Shown here: piece by piece, positions 1-8,656 of the stretch
Layout: each line of letters starts with the position of its first letter
Position numbering within the stretch: the stretch's first letter is position 1
Origin: a bacterium
GTDB taxonomy: Bacteria > Bacillota > Clostridia > Oscillospirales > CAG-272
Direction of reading: 5' to 3'
Length of the DNA stretch: 30,835 nt
Assembly: GCA_004558975.1 (NCBI GenBank)
Contig: SFZB01000004.1
Coordinates: 1 to 30,835 of the forward strand
Notes under the pieces: generated by a model
Databases searched by the model: none
What the model was told of the DNA's origin: nothing
What the model saw: the letters and a program-made list of their open reading frames with translations, nothing else
Translations under genes and position numbers: made by a program

Positions 1-536
1 TCCTCGGCGGGGGGCTTTTCGCCACCTATTTCCTCTATAAACAGTTGGGGCTTCTCAACAGCTTCCTCGTGTATATCCTGCCCGGCGCCTGCGATGTCTG
101 GTTCGTCCTCATGCTGATGAACTTCTTCCGCGGCATCCCGAAGGAGATTGAGGAAGCCGCCCTGATCGACGGAGCGGGTCAGTTCTCCGTTCTCTTTAAG
201 CTTTATATTCCGTTGGCAATGCCGTCCATCGCCACCATCATCCTGTTTACGGCGATCGGACAGTGGAACAGCTGGTTTGACGGCATTATGTTCATGAATG
301 ACCCGAGCAAATATCCGTTACAGTCCTATCTGTATACGATGATCATTTCCAGCGACCCGACCAAGCAGTCCGGCTTCACGCTCACCCCCGAGCAGTTGGA
401 AGCACTCAAAAATATCGGCGGTAAAAACCTGCAATCGGCGCAGATTTTCCTCGGGATTCTGCCGATCGCATTGGTATTCCCTTTCCTGCAACGGTTCTTT
501 GTCAAGGGGATTACCGTCGGAAGCGTAAAAGGATAA
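1..536 (+). CDS. Sugar ABC transporter permease (CUT1, MalG/LplC type), C-terminal part
   Basis: The gene is cut by the window edge; its reading frame is open from base 3 and ends at a TAA at 534-536. About 178 residues remain, with three or four hydrophobic segments. The cytoplasmic EAA loop of ABC importers is clear (EEAALIDGAGQFSVLFKLYI), which docks onto the ATPase subunit. The stretch after it (IATIILFTAIGQWNSWFDG) and the end (FVKGITVGSVKG) are typical of inner-membrane permeases of the MalG/LplC group, which import oligosaccharides in complex with a second permease, a solute-binding protein and an MsmK-like ATPase. Those partners are not in the window; the second permease probably lies just upstream. 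The next gene starts 3 bases after the stop, so the two are co-transcribed. The family is secure; the sugar carried is unknown. Confidence 0.9.
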   Translation, partial: LGGGLFATYFLYKQLGLLNSFLVYILPGACDVWFVLMLMNFFRGIPKEIEEAALIDGAGQFSVLFKLYIPLAMPSIATIILFTAIGQWNSWFDGIMFMNDPSKYPLQSYLYTMIISSDPTKQSGFTLTPEQLEALKNIGGKNLQSAQIFLGILPIALVFPFLQRFFVKGITVGSVKG

Positions 537-539
537 CCT

Positions 540-2252
540 ATGAAAAAAATCAGATTTCTGGCGGCTGTGCTGCTCCTGTCGCTCCTGTCCGCGGGGCTCG
601 TTGCCTGCGACATCCGTACGGACAGCAAGGTGCTGCTGTGTTATGCCGGCGACAGCCGGGATGAATTCGGCGGGGGCGTGTATGCCGAAGCCGTCAAAGA
701 GTCCCGGTGCGGTTTCCAAACGGTGGAGCTCGGTAAGAATGCCGAAAATTACCGCAGCACACTTGAAGACGCCCTGAACCGGAGCGGCGATATACAAACG
801 GTCGTCGTCGTCGGAAAAGACGCATATAACGGGCTCGCCGACTACATCCGGAGCTTCAGAGGGATGAACTTCATCGTGGTCGATGCCGGGCTTTCGGAAA
901 TCCGCAGCAATGTCTGCGCGCTTGAATTCCAGCCGGAGGAGTTCGGTTACCTCGGCGGAGCCATGACAGCCGCCGCCGCGGAGGGGGATATCGGATACAT
1001 CTCCACCTTCCTCAACCACTTTGACAACCGGATTCTGTACGGATTTCTCCAGGGCGCCGAAAACAAAAACGTGCACGTCCGCTACATGGAGGAGCAAACC
1101 AACGTCCTCAAAGCGGCGGATTATATGGCGAAACTGGCAGAAGCGGGGGTCGGTGCCGTATTCGATCAGAGCGGCCGCAGCAGCCTCGGCAGCCTTGATA
1201 CGGCATACCGCAGCGGCGTCACCGTCTGTTACGGCGGCATCGATCTTGCGAAAGCGGCGGCGGAATCCAAGGACGCGGCACTGCTGACAGCCATTGCCGG
1301 GGGCGTGCAGAAAAACTATGTGTCGGCTATGAAAGCCATACAGAAAATGACGAGTGCCGGTTTTGAAACCGGCGGGGTATCGTACCTGACCGCAAAGGAC
1401 GGTGCCTTCCTCGCAGGCGGCGCCACGGTGGAAAATGTGAATCTCCTGGCGGACAGCGGAGCGGCTTTCGTCAGCCTCTGTCAGGAAAAAATCGTCGACG
1501 ACGAGGGGCTCTATACACCGCAATATTCGGTCGAGGCGACCTATCACGAAGCGATCCCCTCCTGCGCCGATACCAACGACTGGAAATATGCGCCGCGTGC
1601 CGGCTCCGGCAACGGTATGAAGCCGTACGGATGGAAAGGCATCGGTATCTGGTCCACGATCTACCTGCAACAGGATCAGAAGCCGGTTTCCAACACCGGG
1701 ATTGAGTTTCAGAACATGAAGCTGTGGGCATACACGCGCACGACCGGATGGGTTCTCCTCGAGCACGCCAATCCGACGGGATCCTTTTACGATGAGAATT
1801 TTTCAAGCGACACTCATAAGAACTTCCAGTCCAACTTCATCAATTACGGTGAGGAAAAGCGAACCAGAATCAAACTGGATTACAGTACCATCGGATACAA
1901 CTATCATCCCTTCGGCAGCCAGATAGACCTGGTGGCGGCGGGGCTCCTGAACGACGACGGCAGCGTGATTAACGGCGATACGCTGTATATCCTGTCGGAG
2001 ATGGACATCCGCCTCTGCGTCTGGGACGCGGCACAGCCGTCGGACATTGACGAGGCAAAATATGTCGCGAATATCGGTGCCGACTGGTGGCGGGAAACAG
2101 GGCTTTTCTGGACGCCTGACTGGAACAGCAACAAGGATGTGTGCGTGGGGCAGTTCCGCACCATCACAAAGGATTGGAAGCGGCTGTATATGACCAATGT
2201 TCCCGCTTCTATGTATGAGGAAATTTTCAGCAGTTTCCCGTTTTCCGAATGA
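540..2252 (+). CDS. BMP-family (PnrA-like) substrate-binding lipoprotein with an extra C-terminal domain
   Basis: The protein has 570 residues, with a lipoprotein signal peptide and a lipobox ending in Cys23 (GLVAC). Residues about 30-310 read as a periplasmic-binding-protein fold of the BMP/Med/PnrA type: a 'FGYLGG' segment, then 'GDIGYIS', then 'GFLQGAENKNVHVRY', then 'GVGAVFDQSGRSSLGSL', in the order expected for that family. Known BMP proteins bind nucleosides or related ligands for ABC importers and are about 330-360 residues long. Here some 250 further residues follow (about 320-570), rich in Trp, Tyr and Asn and probably beta-structured, with motifs such as GWKGIGIWSTIY and GADWWRET. 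I cannot name that domain. The gene starts 3 bases after a CUT1 permease, an unusual partner for a BMP protein. It is probably anchored on the outer face of the membrane. A sensor or accessory sugar-binding role is inference. Confidence 0.72.
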   Translation: MKKIRFLAAVLLLSLLSAGLVACDIRTDSKVLLCYAGDSRDEFGGGVYAEAVKESRCGFQTVELGKNAENYRSTLEDALNRSGDIQTVVVVGKDAYNGLADYIRSFRGMNFIVVDAGLSEIRSNVCALEFQPEEFGYLGGAMTAAAAEGDIGYISTFLNHFDNRILYGFLQGAENKNVHVRYMEEQTNVLKAADYMAKLAEAGVGAVFDQSGRSSLGSLDTAYRSGVTVCYGGIDLAKAAAESKDAALLTAIAGGVQKNYVSAMKAIQKMTSAGFETGGVSYLTAKDGAFLAGGATVENVNLLADSGAAFVSLCQEKIVDDEGLYTPQYSVEATYHEAIPSCADTNDWKYAPRAGSGNGMKPYGWKGIGIWSTIYLQQDQKPVSNTGIEFQNMKLWAYTRTTGWVLLEHANPTGSFYDENFSSDTHKNFQSNFINYGEEKRTRIKLDYSTIGYNYHPFGSQIDLVAAGLLNDDGSVINGDTLYILSEMDIRLCVWDAAQPSDIDEAKYVANIGADWWRETGLFWTPDWNSNKDVCVGQFRTITKDWKRLYMTNVPASMYEEIFSSFPFSE

Positions 2253-2261
2253 ACCTTTTTG

Positions 2262-2279
2262 CTCCCCCCGGAGGGGGAG
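2262..2279 (+). other. Short GC-rich hairpin between two lipoprotein genes
   Basis: CTCCCCC (2262-2268) pairs with GGGGGAG (2273-2279) around a four-base CGGA loop. No T-run follows on the plus strand, so it does not look like an efficient terminator. It may protect the 3' end of the upstream mRNA or tune expression between the two lipoprotein genes. Confidence 0.45.
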
Positions 2280-2319
2280 TACGGCAATTCAAAAATAAAA
2301 AATCAAAGGGAGAAAGGTT

Positions 2320-3864
2320 ATGAACAGGAAGAACAGAATCTTGGCAGCAGCGATGGCGCTGCTCATCCTCGTGGCAGCGGTGTTTGCCATCGGCTGCAAG
2401 CAGAAGGGCAATGACGAACCGCCCAAAACCCCCTCGACATCGATCACGCTCGATAAGGAAACCATGAGCCTGGACGCCGACGCCAGCGACCAGTTGACCG
2501 CCAGCGGCGCCGACGAGGTGGTATGGACCTCCGACAATCCGGCGGTGGCAACGGTTGATGCGAACGGCAAGGTGACGGGCATCAACGCAGGCACCTGCAA
2601 AGTGACCGCAAGCACGAAAGACGGCAGGTATCAAGCAGAATGCACCGTCACGGTGACGGGCTATCACCTGAGCGATAAGGTCGTCTCCGGGATTAAGAAG
2701 ATCGAAAACAATACCTATAACGGCGAGATCAACTACGCGATTGACAACAGCGACGAGAATGCTCTCCTCATCCGGTACGACAGACAGAAAATGACGAACA
2801 AATGGACGAGCCTCGTTTTGTGGTACGACTGCAACCTGAACCCGACGAGTTTTGAGCTGGAATTTGAAGTCGTCAGCGGCAGCCTCCCCGTGATGCAGTT
2901 TGAGTTCGGCGGAGAGAGCAGCTTCAAGCAGTATGAACGCTATGCCGTGACCAAGGGAAAAAACACCGTCAGACTCAACACGACCGACCTGGATCTGGAC
3001 GGTGATGGCAGCTGGAAAGCCATCTACCTGGAACTCAACAATCCGTGCCCTCTCGACGGGACCACGGATGAGGTGCTTGAAGAAACGGTGATCCGCTTCA
3101 CCAAAATCGCAATGGTCGTCGGCGAGAAGTCGGCACCGGACGCGCCCGCCACCGCAGAGGTTCGGGACGGCGTTGTGTACTGGGACAGAGTGCTGGCAGC
3201 GGCAGAATACGAGCTTGAGGTTGACGGCGTTGCCGTGACGGACCTCGCCGCACGCACGCGCCCCGCCGGAGATGCGCCCGTTATGCGCCGTGCCTACAAG
3301 CCCACCGAGGAGAAGGCTTTTGCCGCCGGTGAGCATACCGCAAGAATCCGTAGCAAAAACAGCGCCGGGGTTTCCGCATGGACCGAGTTTACCTTTACCG
3401 TAGCCGGCGGCGCAGAGGAAGAGAGCAAGGCATTCCACGGGATTACCTCCAACGGCAACAACCAGTGGAACGCCACGCCTAACTTTTACACGGCGACGGT
3501 GCAGGATGACGGCAGCATCCGGATTTCCTTCACCGCATCCGCCACCGACGAGTGGAGCACCTATCTCTTCAACTTTGATACCGCGACGGTGGACGCGACC
3601 AAACTGCACATCAAGCTCCGCCTCACCGGAGGTGAGCTGGAAAAAGTCCGTTATCAGGTAGACCGCTGGGACAACGACGCGCAAACAAGTGTCACCGTGT
3701 ACGGTGAGGATCTTGTGTTTGTTGACGGCATAGCAGAACTGACAGTCGCTGTAGAGAGCGGCGTACTTGCTGCCTCCAACGGTTCGGTCATGCTGTTCCT
3801 CAATAAATATGCCCCCGCCGGCAGTGCATTCGAAATTGAAGTGATTGACGTTTCGTTAACATAA
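2320..3864 (+). CDS. Multi-domain surface lipoprotein with BIG2, fibronectin III-like and carbohydrate-binding-like modules
   Basis: The protein has 514 residues and starts at an ATG 5 bases after a clear AGGGAGAAAGG ribosome binding site. A signal peptide with lipobox Cys26 (VFAIGC) is followed by a short charged linker. Residues about 40-113 form a bacterial Ig-like group 2 domain (ending 'VDANGKVTGINAGTCKVTAS'). Residues about 120-265 look like a beta-sandwich of the carbohydrate-binding type, rich in aromatic residues and alternating strands. Residues about 272-362 resemble fibronectin type III (APDAPATAEV... AAAEYELEVDG ... GEHTARIRSKNSAGVSAWTEF). Residues about 366-514 form a second carbohydrate-binding-like beta-sandwich. 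No catalytic module is recognisable. The protein is probably anchored to the membrane and holds polysaccharide at the surface for the neighbouring transporter. Ligand binding is inferred from architecture and context. Confidence 0.72.
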   Translation: MNRKNRILAAAMALLILVAAVFAIGCKQKGNDEPPKTPSTSITLDKETMSLDADASDQLTASGADEVVWTSDNPAVATVDANGKVTGINAGTCKVTASTKDGRYQAECTVTVTGYHLSDKVVSGIKKIENNTYNGEINYAIDNSDENALLIRYDRQKMTNKWTSLVLWYDCNLNPTSFELEFEVVSGSLPVMQFEFGGESSFKQYERYAVTKGKNTVRLNTTDLDLDGDGSWKAIYLELNNPCPLDGTTDEVLEETVIRFTKIAMVVGEKSAPDAPATAEVRDGVVYWDRVLAAAEYELEVDGVAVTDLAARTRPAGDAPVMRRAYKPTEEKAFAAGEHTARIRSKNSAGVSAWTEFTFTVAGGAEEESKAFHGITSNGNNQWNATPNFYTATVQDDGSIRISFTASATDEWSTYLFNFDTATVDATKLHIKLRLTGGELEKVRYQVDRWDNDAQTSVTVYGEDLVFVDGIAELTVAVESGVLAASNGSVMLFLNKYAPAGSAFEIEVIDVSLT

Positions 3865-3880
3865 TCAGCAACGGATTTTC

Positions 3881-3914
3881 GGCGGACTTGACTTCGGTTG
3901 AGTCCGCCTGTTTT
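3881..3914 (+). terminator. Hairpin with UUCG tetraloop, probable (partial) terminator
   Basis: A 12-bp stem (3881-3892 with 3897-3908, including two G-U pairs) closes on a C(UUCG)G tetraloop, one of the most stable RNA loops. TGTTTT follows at 3909-3914. The T-run is short, so termination may be incomplete, letting some transcription through into the glycosidase genes. Confidence 0.7.
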
Positions 3915-3931
3915 AAACGGAGGACAAAGTC

Positions 3932-5107
3932 GTGACAGTACGGCAATATATTCGGAACAGTTGGGATAAAAGTTTGCGGACGAGGGGACACCGTCCGGAC
4001 GGGATTGCTTTGCCGTATCCGTACAATTCACCGTGTGCCGAGGGCATTTTCGATGAATTTTACTATTGGGATACCTGTTTTACCAACAAAGGGCTGATCG
4101 CGGACGGAAAGTATGAGGACGCGCTGCACAATGTGCTGAATATGGCATATCTCATCGACCGATACGGTTATATGCCCAATGCGGCGGTCACCGGAATGCT
4201 GAACCGCTCCCAGCCGCCTCTGTTCGGCGTCATGGTGCGTGACATCATGCCCTATGCCGGGACGCAGGAGAAGCAAGCGCTGATCGAGGCACTTGAACGG
4301 GAGTACCGGTTCTGGATGAGCCGGCGTCTCCTGCCCTCGGGGCTGAACCGGTACGGGAATTCCGCCGACAAAGAAACCAAACTGCTGATGGCAGACGAGG
4401 CGGAGCGTCGCCTGTCGCGCTCATTTGACGGCGTCGACAGAGAAACGCTCGGGGGGAACATTCTCGCCGAGTGCGAGTCCGGATGGGACTTTTCCCCGCG
4501 ATTCGGCTTTCATTGTATGGATTACGCGCCGATCGATCTCAACAGCCTGCTGTATCTGTATGAACAGATGCTTGCCGATTACCTGCCCGACAAACGGGGA
4601 GAATTTCTGTCGGCAGCCGTGCGGCGCAAGGAACGGCTGTACAAATATTGTTTTGACGGTACGAAACTGACGGACGCGATCCCGGGCGGCGCGCCGACAA
4701 AAGTGACCTCTGCCGCGTGTGCACTGCCCTTTGTCGTCGGGCTGTCGAACGACCGCGGGGCACTGCTGTCGGTGGTTCGCCGGCTGGAGCATGAGCACGG
4801 GATCGCCGCCTGCGAGGAAACGGACGATTCCGCCGTCTGCCAATGGGGCTACCCCAATATGTGGGCGCCTCTTGTGTGGTTCGTCTATTGTGCGCTCGTC
4901 AATGCCGGACTGCTCGACGACAGCGAGAGAATCGGACAGAAATATCTCTCAACCGTAGAGCAGAGTTTCGGCGATACGGGAAAGCTATGGGAAAAATACG
5001 ATGCCGTCCGCGGCGGGAAAGCGACGGTCAACGAATATACCGAGACGGAAATGCTCGGTTGGACTGCAGGAGTGTACAACGCAATTTATGACGAACTCAA
5101 CCAATAA
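3932..5107 (+). CDS. GH37 trehalase-like glycoside hydrolase, cytoplasmic
   Basis: The protein has 391 residues, a GTG start and GGAGG about 9 bases upstream. No signal peptide is present, so it acts in the cytoplasm. Trehalase-family hallmarks are in order: FDEFYYWDTCF (residues 40-50, the first signature), NRSQPP (91-96), ESGWDFSPRF (182-191, with Asp186 at the catalytic acid position), QWGYPNMWAP (304-313, second signature) and NEYTETEMLGWTAGV (Glu368 aligned with the catalytic base). GH37 enzymes hydrolyse alpha,alpha-trehalose to two glucoses by inversion. The protein is shorter than E. coli TreA (about 565 residues), and the Asp usually found in the second signature (QWD) is Gly305. The true substrate may therefore be a trehalose-like or other alpha-glucoside. 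It lies first in a GH37-GH3-GH31 run, downstream of a hairpin that separates it from the lipoprotein genes. Confidence 0.8.
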   Translation: MTVRQYIRNSWDKSLRTRGHRPDGIALPYPYNSPCAEGIFDEFYYWDTCFTNKGLIADGKYEDALHNVLNMAYLIDRYGYMPNAAVTGMLNRSQPPLFGVMVRDIMPYAGTQEKQALIEALEREYRFWMSRRLLPSGLNRYGNSADKETKLLMADEAERRLSRSFDGVDRETLGGNILAECESGWDFSPRFGFHCMDYAPIDLNSLLYLYEQMLADYLPDKRGEFLSAAVRRKERLYKYCFDGTKLTDAIPGGAPTKVTSAACALPFVVGLSNDRGALLSVVRRLEHEHGIAACEETDDSAVCQWGYPNMWAPLVWFVYCALVNAGLLDDSERIGQKYLSTVEQSFGDTGKLWEKYDAVRGGKATVNEYTETEMLGWTAGVYNAIYDELNQ

Positions 5108-7079
5108 ACCGAACCATCCGGAGCTTTTTTCCCTCCTCACCGGGCGGGACAACTGGTCCACCGCCGGGGTTTGCGGTCTGCCGTCGGTCAGGATGTCCGA
5201 CGGGCCGCACGGTCTGCGTTATGTCATCGGCGAGGCAGGGGAAGAACAGATTGCCGAAAAGTCCGTCTGCTACCCTACCCTGTCGGCACTGGGCAACTCC
5301 TTCGACGAAGACCTTGTGTACCGCGTGGGGCAGGCGATTGCCGAGGACTGCATCCGGCATGACGTCGCCCTGATTCTCGGCCCCGGAGTCAATCTCAAAC
5401 GAACGCCGCTATGCGGCCGCAATTTCGAATATTTTTCCGAGGACGGCGTGCTGTCCGGCAAACTCGCCGCAGCCTATATCGGGGGCGTCCAGAGCAAAGG
5501 CATCGGCACCTCGCTGAAGCACTTTGCCGCCAACAACCGGGAATATGACCGTTTCTTCCAGAGCAGTGAACTGGACGAGCGCACCCTGCGGGAAACCTAT
5601 TGCCGCGCCTTCGAGATCGCTCTCGGGGCGCATCCGTGGACGGTCATGTGCAGCTACAATCCCGTCAACGGCGTTTACGCCTCCGAAAACCGGCACCTCC
5701 TGCGCGACATACTCCGTCAGGAGTTCGGTTTTGACGGGGTTGTCGTATCCGATTGGGGGGCTGTCCGGAACCGCGCGAAATCGCTGCTGGCGGGCGTGGA
5801 TCTGGCAATGCCGTATGATGAAAAGTTTGAACAGCAGCTGGACGACTGGTCCCGGCGAGGGCTGATTTCCGATGCCGATGTGCGGGAAAGCGCAGACAGA
5901 ATCCGCGCCCTGGTACAGCGATACAAGGCGGCAGAGCCGCTCCGGGTCACGACGCTGTCCGAAGAACAAAAGCACGATCTGGCGGTGTCCGCGGCGGAAC
6001 AATGTGCGGTTTTGCTGAAAAACGAAGGGATACTTCCCTTACAGAAGCAGCAGAAAATCGCTCTCATCGGCGGATTCGCGACCGACCCCGAATTCCAGGG
6101 CGGCGGCTCCTCCAGAGTCACCTGCGATAAGCCGCGGTCTCTGACCGATTGCCTGGCGCAGGAGGGGCTGGATGTCCGGTTCGCGCTGGGATACATGATA
6201 CGCTACCATATGCCCACCCCCTTCGGACTGCGTTACGCAGTGGATCTCGCGGCAGAGAGCGACTGCGCCGTCATATGCGTCGGCAACACATGGCTGACGG
6301 AGAAAGAGGAGACGGATCGGTTTTCCATCCGGCTCAATCCGATCATGGAGGATCTGATTTCCCGCGTGGCGGATGTCAACCCCAATGTCGTGGTGGTGCT
6401 GTACACGGGGTCCGCCGTAGATGTATCCGCTTTCAGGGACAGAGTGAAAGCAATTCTTTACATGGGGTTCGGCGGCGAGGGAGTCAACGAAGCGGCGGCA
6501 AAACTGCTCAGCGGGGCGGTATCGCCCTGCGGCAAGCTGGCGGAGACCTTCCCTGCCTGTCTTTCCGACACGGCAACGGGGGAAGAGCGCGGCAACGGCT
6601 ATGCGGAGCGGTATGCCGAGGGGTGTCTCGTCGGTTACAAATATGCGGAATACCATGGTATCGTCCCCGCCTACCCGTTCGGGCACGGGCTGTCCTATAC
6701 GCAGTTTGCCTATGAAGATCTGCGCGTGGAAAAGATGTCCGAAACGGACTATCGGGTTACCTTTGCCGTCAGGAACACCGGGACACGGGACGCCGCCGAG
6801 ATCGTGCAGGTGTATGTTGCCGATCAGGCAAGTATGGTGATCCGCCCCAAAAAGGAGCTCGTCGGCTTCGCCAAAAAATACATTGCGGCAGGGGCGCGGC
6901 AGGAATTTTCGTTTTCTCTCTCGGCGCGTGACTTCGCGTATTTCAGCCCCGTGTCGAACCGTTTTTATGTGGAAAACGGTACATTTACCATCATGGTAGG
7001 CGCCGGCAGCGCAGATATCCGTCTGACACACAAAATCCGCATCCGGTTACCCGACGAGGAACAGTTTTCACAATATTGA
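5088..7079 (+). CDS. GH3 beta-glucosidase-type glycoside hydrolase
   Basis: I place the start at ATG 5088, overlapping the end of the trehalase-like gene by 20 bases; this gives 663 residues. A longer in-frame extension back to 5001 would lie inside the upstream gene and reads as non-homologous sequence. GH3 features: MSDGPHGLR near the N terminus, the barrel segment GPGVNLKRTPLCGRNFEYFS, SLKHFAANNRE, and GVVVSDWGAV with the nucleophile Asp222. The C-terminal alpha/beta sandwich begins near NEGILPLQ (GGFATDPEFQGGGSSRV), and a fibronectin III-like domain (about 555-655) ends the chain. No signal peptide is seen, so it acts on imported oligosaccharides, releasing non-reducing beta-linked sugar with retention of configuration. 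Glucose is the commonest product in this family, but xylose or others cannot be excluded. The overlap implies translational coupling with the gene before it. Confidence 0.88.
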   Translation: MTNSTNKPNHPELFSLLTGRDNWSTAGVCGLPSVRMSDGPHGLRYVIGEAGEEQIAEKSVCYPTLSALGNSFDEDLVYRVGQAIAEDCIRHDVALILGPGVNLKRTPLCGRNFEYFSEDGVLSGKLAAAYIGGVQSKGIGTSLKHFAANNREYDRFFQSSELDERTLRETYCRAFEIALGAHPWTVMCSYNPVNGVYASENRHLLRDILRQEFGFDGVVVSDWGAVRNRAKSLLAGVDLAMPYDEKFEQQLDDWSRRGLISDADVRESADRIRALVQRYKAAEPLRVTTLSEEQKHDLAVSAAEQCAVLLKNEGILPLQKQQKIALIGGFATDPEFQGGGSSRVTCDKPRSLTDCLAQEGLDVRFALGYMIRYHMPTPFGLRYAVDLAAESDCAVICVGNTWLTEKEETDRFSIRLNPIMEDLISRVADVNPNVVVVLYTGSAVDVSAFRDRVKAILYMGFGGEGVNEAAAKLLSGAVSPCGKLAETFPACLSDTATGEERGNGYAERYAEGCLVGYKYAEYHGIVPAYPFGHGLSYTQFAYEDLRVEKMSETDYRVTFAVRNTGTRDAAEIVQVYVADQASMVIRPKKELVGFAKKYIAAGARQEFSFSLSARDFAYFSPVSNRFYVENGTFTIMVGAGSADIRLTHKIRIRLPDEEQFSQY

Positions 7080-7091
7080 GGGCAATATAAA

Positions 7092-8606
7092 TTGAAGATC
7101 AATTATTTACCGGACGAACATTTTTTCGGCGGCGCCGTCAACGACGGTATTTTCATGCCGTATTCCTGCGGCTTTTCCCGTGATTTGCGGGTGTGGCACG
7201 CAGGCAACCAGGCGACCTCGGCACTGCTTTCCGACCGCGGGCGACTCGTGTATTCCGACCGTCCCTTTCTCTATGATTTCGGGGAGGACGGTATAACGGC
7301 GGAGGGAGAAAACATCGCCGTCGAGCAGTGCGGAGACACGCTGAAAGACGCCTATCTGACCATGCGTGATCACCTCGCCGATCCATCCTTCGTCGGGCAG
7401 ATGCCGCCGGCGGATATGTTTACCGTCCCGCAGTACAATACCTGGATTGAGATGGAGTGGGACTGTACGCAGGAAAAGGTCCTGCGCTATGCGCAGGAGA
7501 TCCTCGCGCACGGCTACCCCGCAGGGGTACTGATGATCGATGACTGCTGGTGCCGCGCCTACGGCGACTGGGAGTTTGATACGGCACGCTTCCCGGACCC
7601 CAAGGGGCTGGTGAATGAACTGCACGACATGGGGTTCCGCGTCATGCTGTGGTGCTGTCCGTTCGTCAGCCCGGATACCGCGGTATTCCGCCGGCTGGAG
7701 GCCGACGGGGCCCTGGTCAGAACCGCAGACGGGCAGACGGCCATCTCCCATTGGTGGAACGGCTACAGCGCGGTGCTGGATCTGACCGTCCCGGCGGCAG
7801 CGCGCTGGTTTGATGAGCAGGCAGACCGCCTCATGGCGGCATACGGCATTGACGGCTTCAAAATGGATGCGGCAGACCCGGAATATTATCCGGACGGTTT
7901 CGTGTTCTCCGACGGCAGTCAGCGCTCCTTTCAGGCAAAGAAGTGGGCGGAAATCGGCGCAAAATATGCTTACAACGAATTGCGCGCGGGCTTCAACGCC
8001 GGATGGCTGCCCGTTGCCAACCGGTTACGCGACAAAAACCATTCCTGGACGGCGGACGGACTGAACACGCTGGTGCCGGACGGTCTGGCAATGGGGCTTT
8101 GCGGCTACCAGTACCTTTGCCCCGACATGATCGGCGGCGGCATGGTACCGGACTTTCACCGCGCCGGATTTGTGTTTGACAGTGAGTTGTTCGTGCGCTA
8201 CTGCCAGGTAGCGGCTGCTTTCCCGATGATGCAGTTTTCCCGGGCGCCGTGGAAAGTGCTGGGAGAGGCGGAGCAGCGGCTTTGCCTCGAAGCCGTTGCC
8301 CTGCATACGCGCATGGCGGACACGATCGTGCGCCTTGCGGAGGACTGTGCCGCGACGGGAGAACCGATGCTCCGGAGCCTCGAATATGTATTCCCGCACC
8401 GGGGGTATGCTGCCGTGTCGGATGAGTTCCTTCTGGGGAATGACATTCTGGTTGCGCCTCAGTTGCAAAAAGGTGTACAATATAGACAGGTGATTCTGCC
8501 CGACGGGGTCTGGGCGGACGAAAACGGACGGATTTATACAGGCGGCACCTACACGATCGAAACGCCTTTGTCGCGGCTCCCTGTATTCACAAGAAAGGAT
8601 ATCTGA
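7092..8606 (+). CDS. GH31 family alpha-glycosidase, short form
   Basis: The protein has 504 residues. The likely start is TTG 7092, with GAGGG about 10 bases upstream and only 12 bases after the GH3 stop. The next in-frame ATG, at 7155, would drop residues that read as part of the domain. GH31 features: the strand VLMIDDCWCRAYGDWEFD, the nucleophile motif GIDGFKMDAAD (Asp259) and the acid/base region HSWTADGLNTLV (Asp322), followed by QFSRAPW and the C-terminal GNDILVAPQL. The 'KMDAAD' form resembles the MYORG/alpha-galactosidase-like and related GH31 branches rather than classic maltases (DMNE). The chain is shorter than most family members (650-800), with a reduced N-terminal sandwich. It is cytoplasmic and probably cleaves an alpha-linked sugar (glucose, galactose or xylose) from the same imported oligosaccharide as the neighbouring GH3 and GH37 enzymes. 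Confidence 0.82.
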   Translation: MKINYLPDEHFFGGAVNDGIFMPYSCGFSRDLRVWHAGNQATSALLSDRGRLVYSDRPFLYDFGEDGITAEGENIAVEQCGDTLKDAYLTMRDHLADPSFVGQMPPADMFTVPQYNTWIEMEWDCTQEKVLRYAQEILAHGYPAGVLMIDDCWCRAYGDWEFDTARFPDPKGLVNELHDMGFRVMLWCCPFVSPDTAVFRRLEADGALVRTADGQTAISHWWNGYSAVLDLTVPAAARWFDEQADRLMAAYGIDGFKMDAADPEYYPDGFVFSDGSQRSFQAKKWAEIGAKYAYNELRAGFNAGWLPVANRLRDKNHSWTADGLNTLVPDGLAMGLCGYQYLCPDMIGGGMVPDFHRAGFVFDSELFVRYCQVAAAFPMMQFSRAPWKVLGEAEQRLCLEAVALHTRMADTIVRLAEDCAATGEPMLRSLEYVFPHRGYAAVSDEFLLGNDILVAPQLQKGVQYRQVILPDGVWADENGRIYTGGTYTIETPLSRLPVFTRKDI

Positions 8607-8656
8607 TACCGGCGCTGCGGGCGGCGCATCCGGCAGGCAGAAAAGCGGTGGTGTAT

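Noticed and set aside
318..1766. 482-residue minus-strand frame under the BMP-type lipoprotein
   Set aside because: The plus strand encodes a lipoprotein with signal peptide and family motifs; the minus frame shows none.
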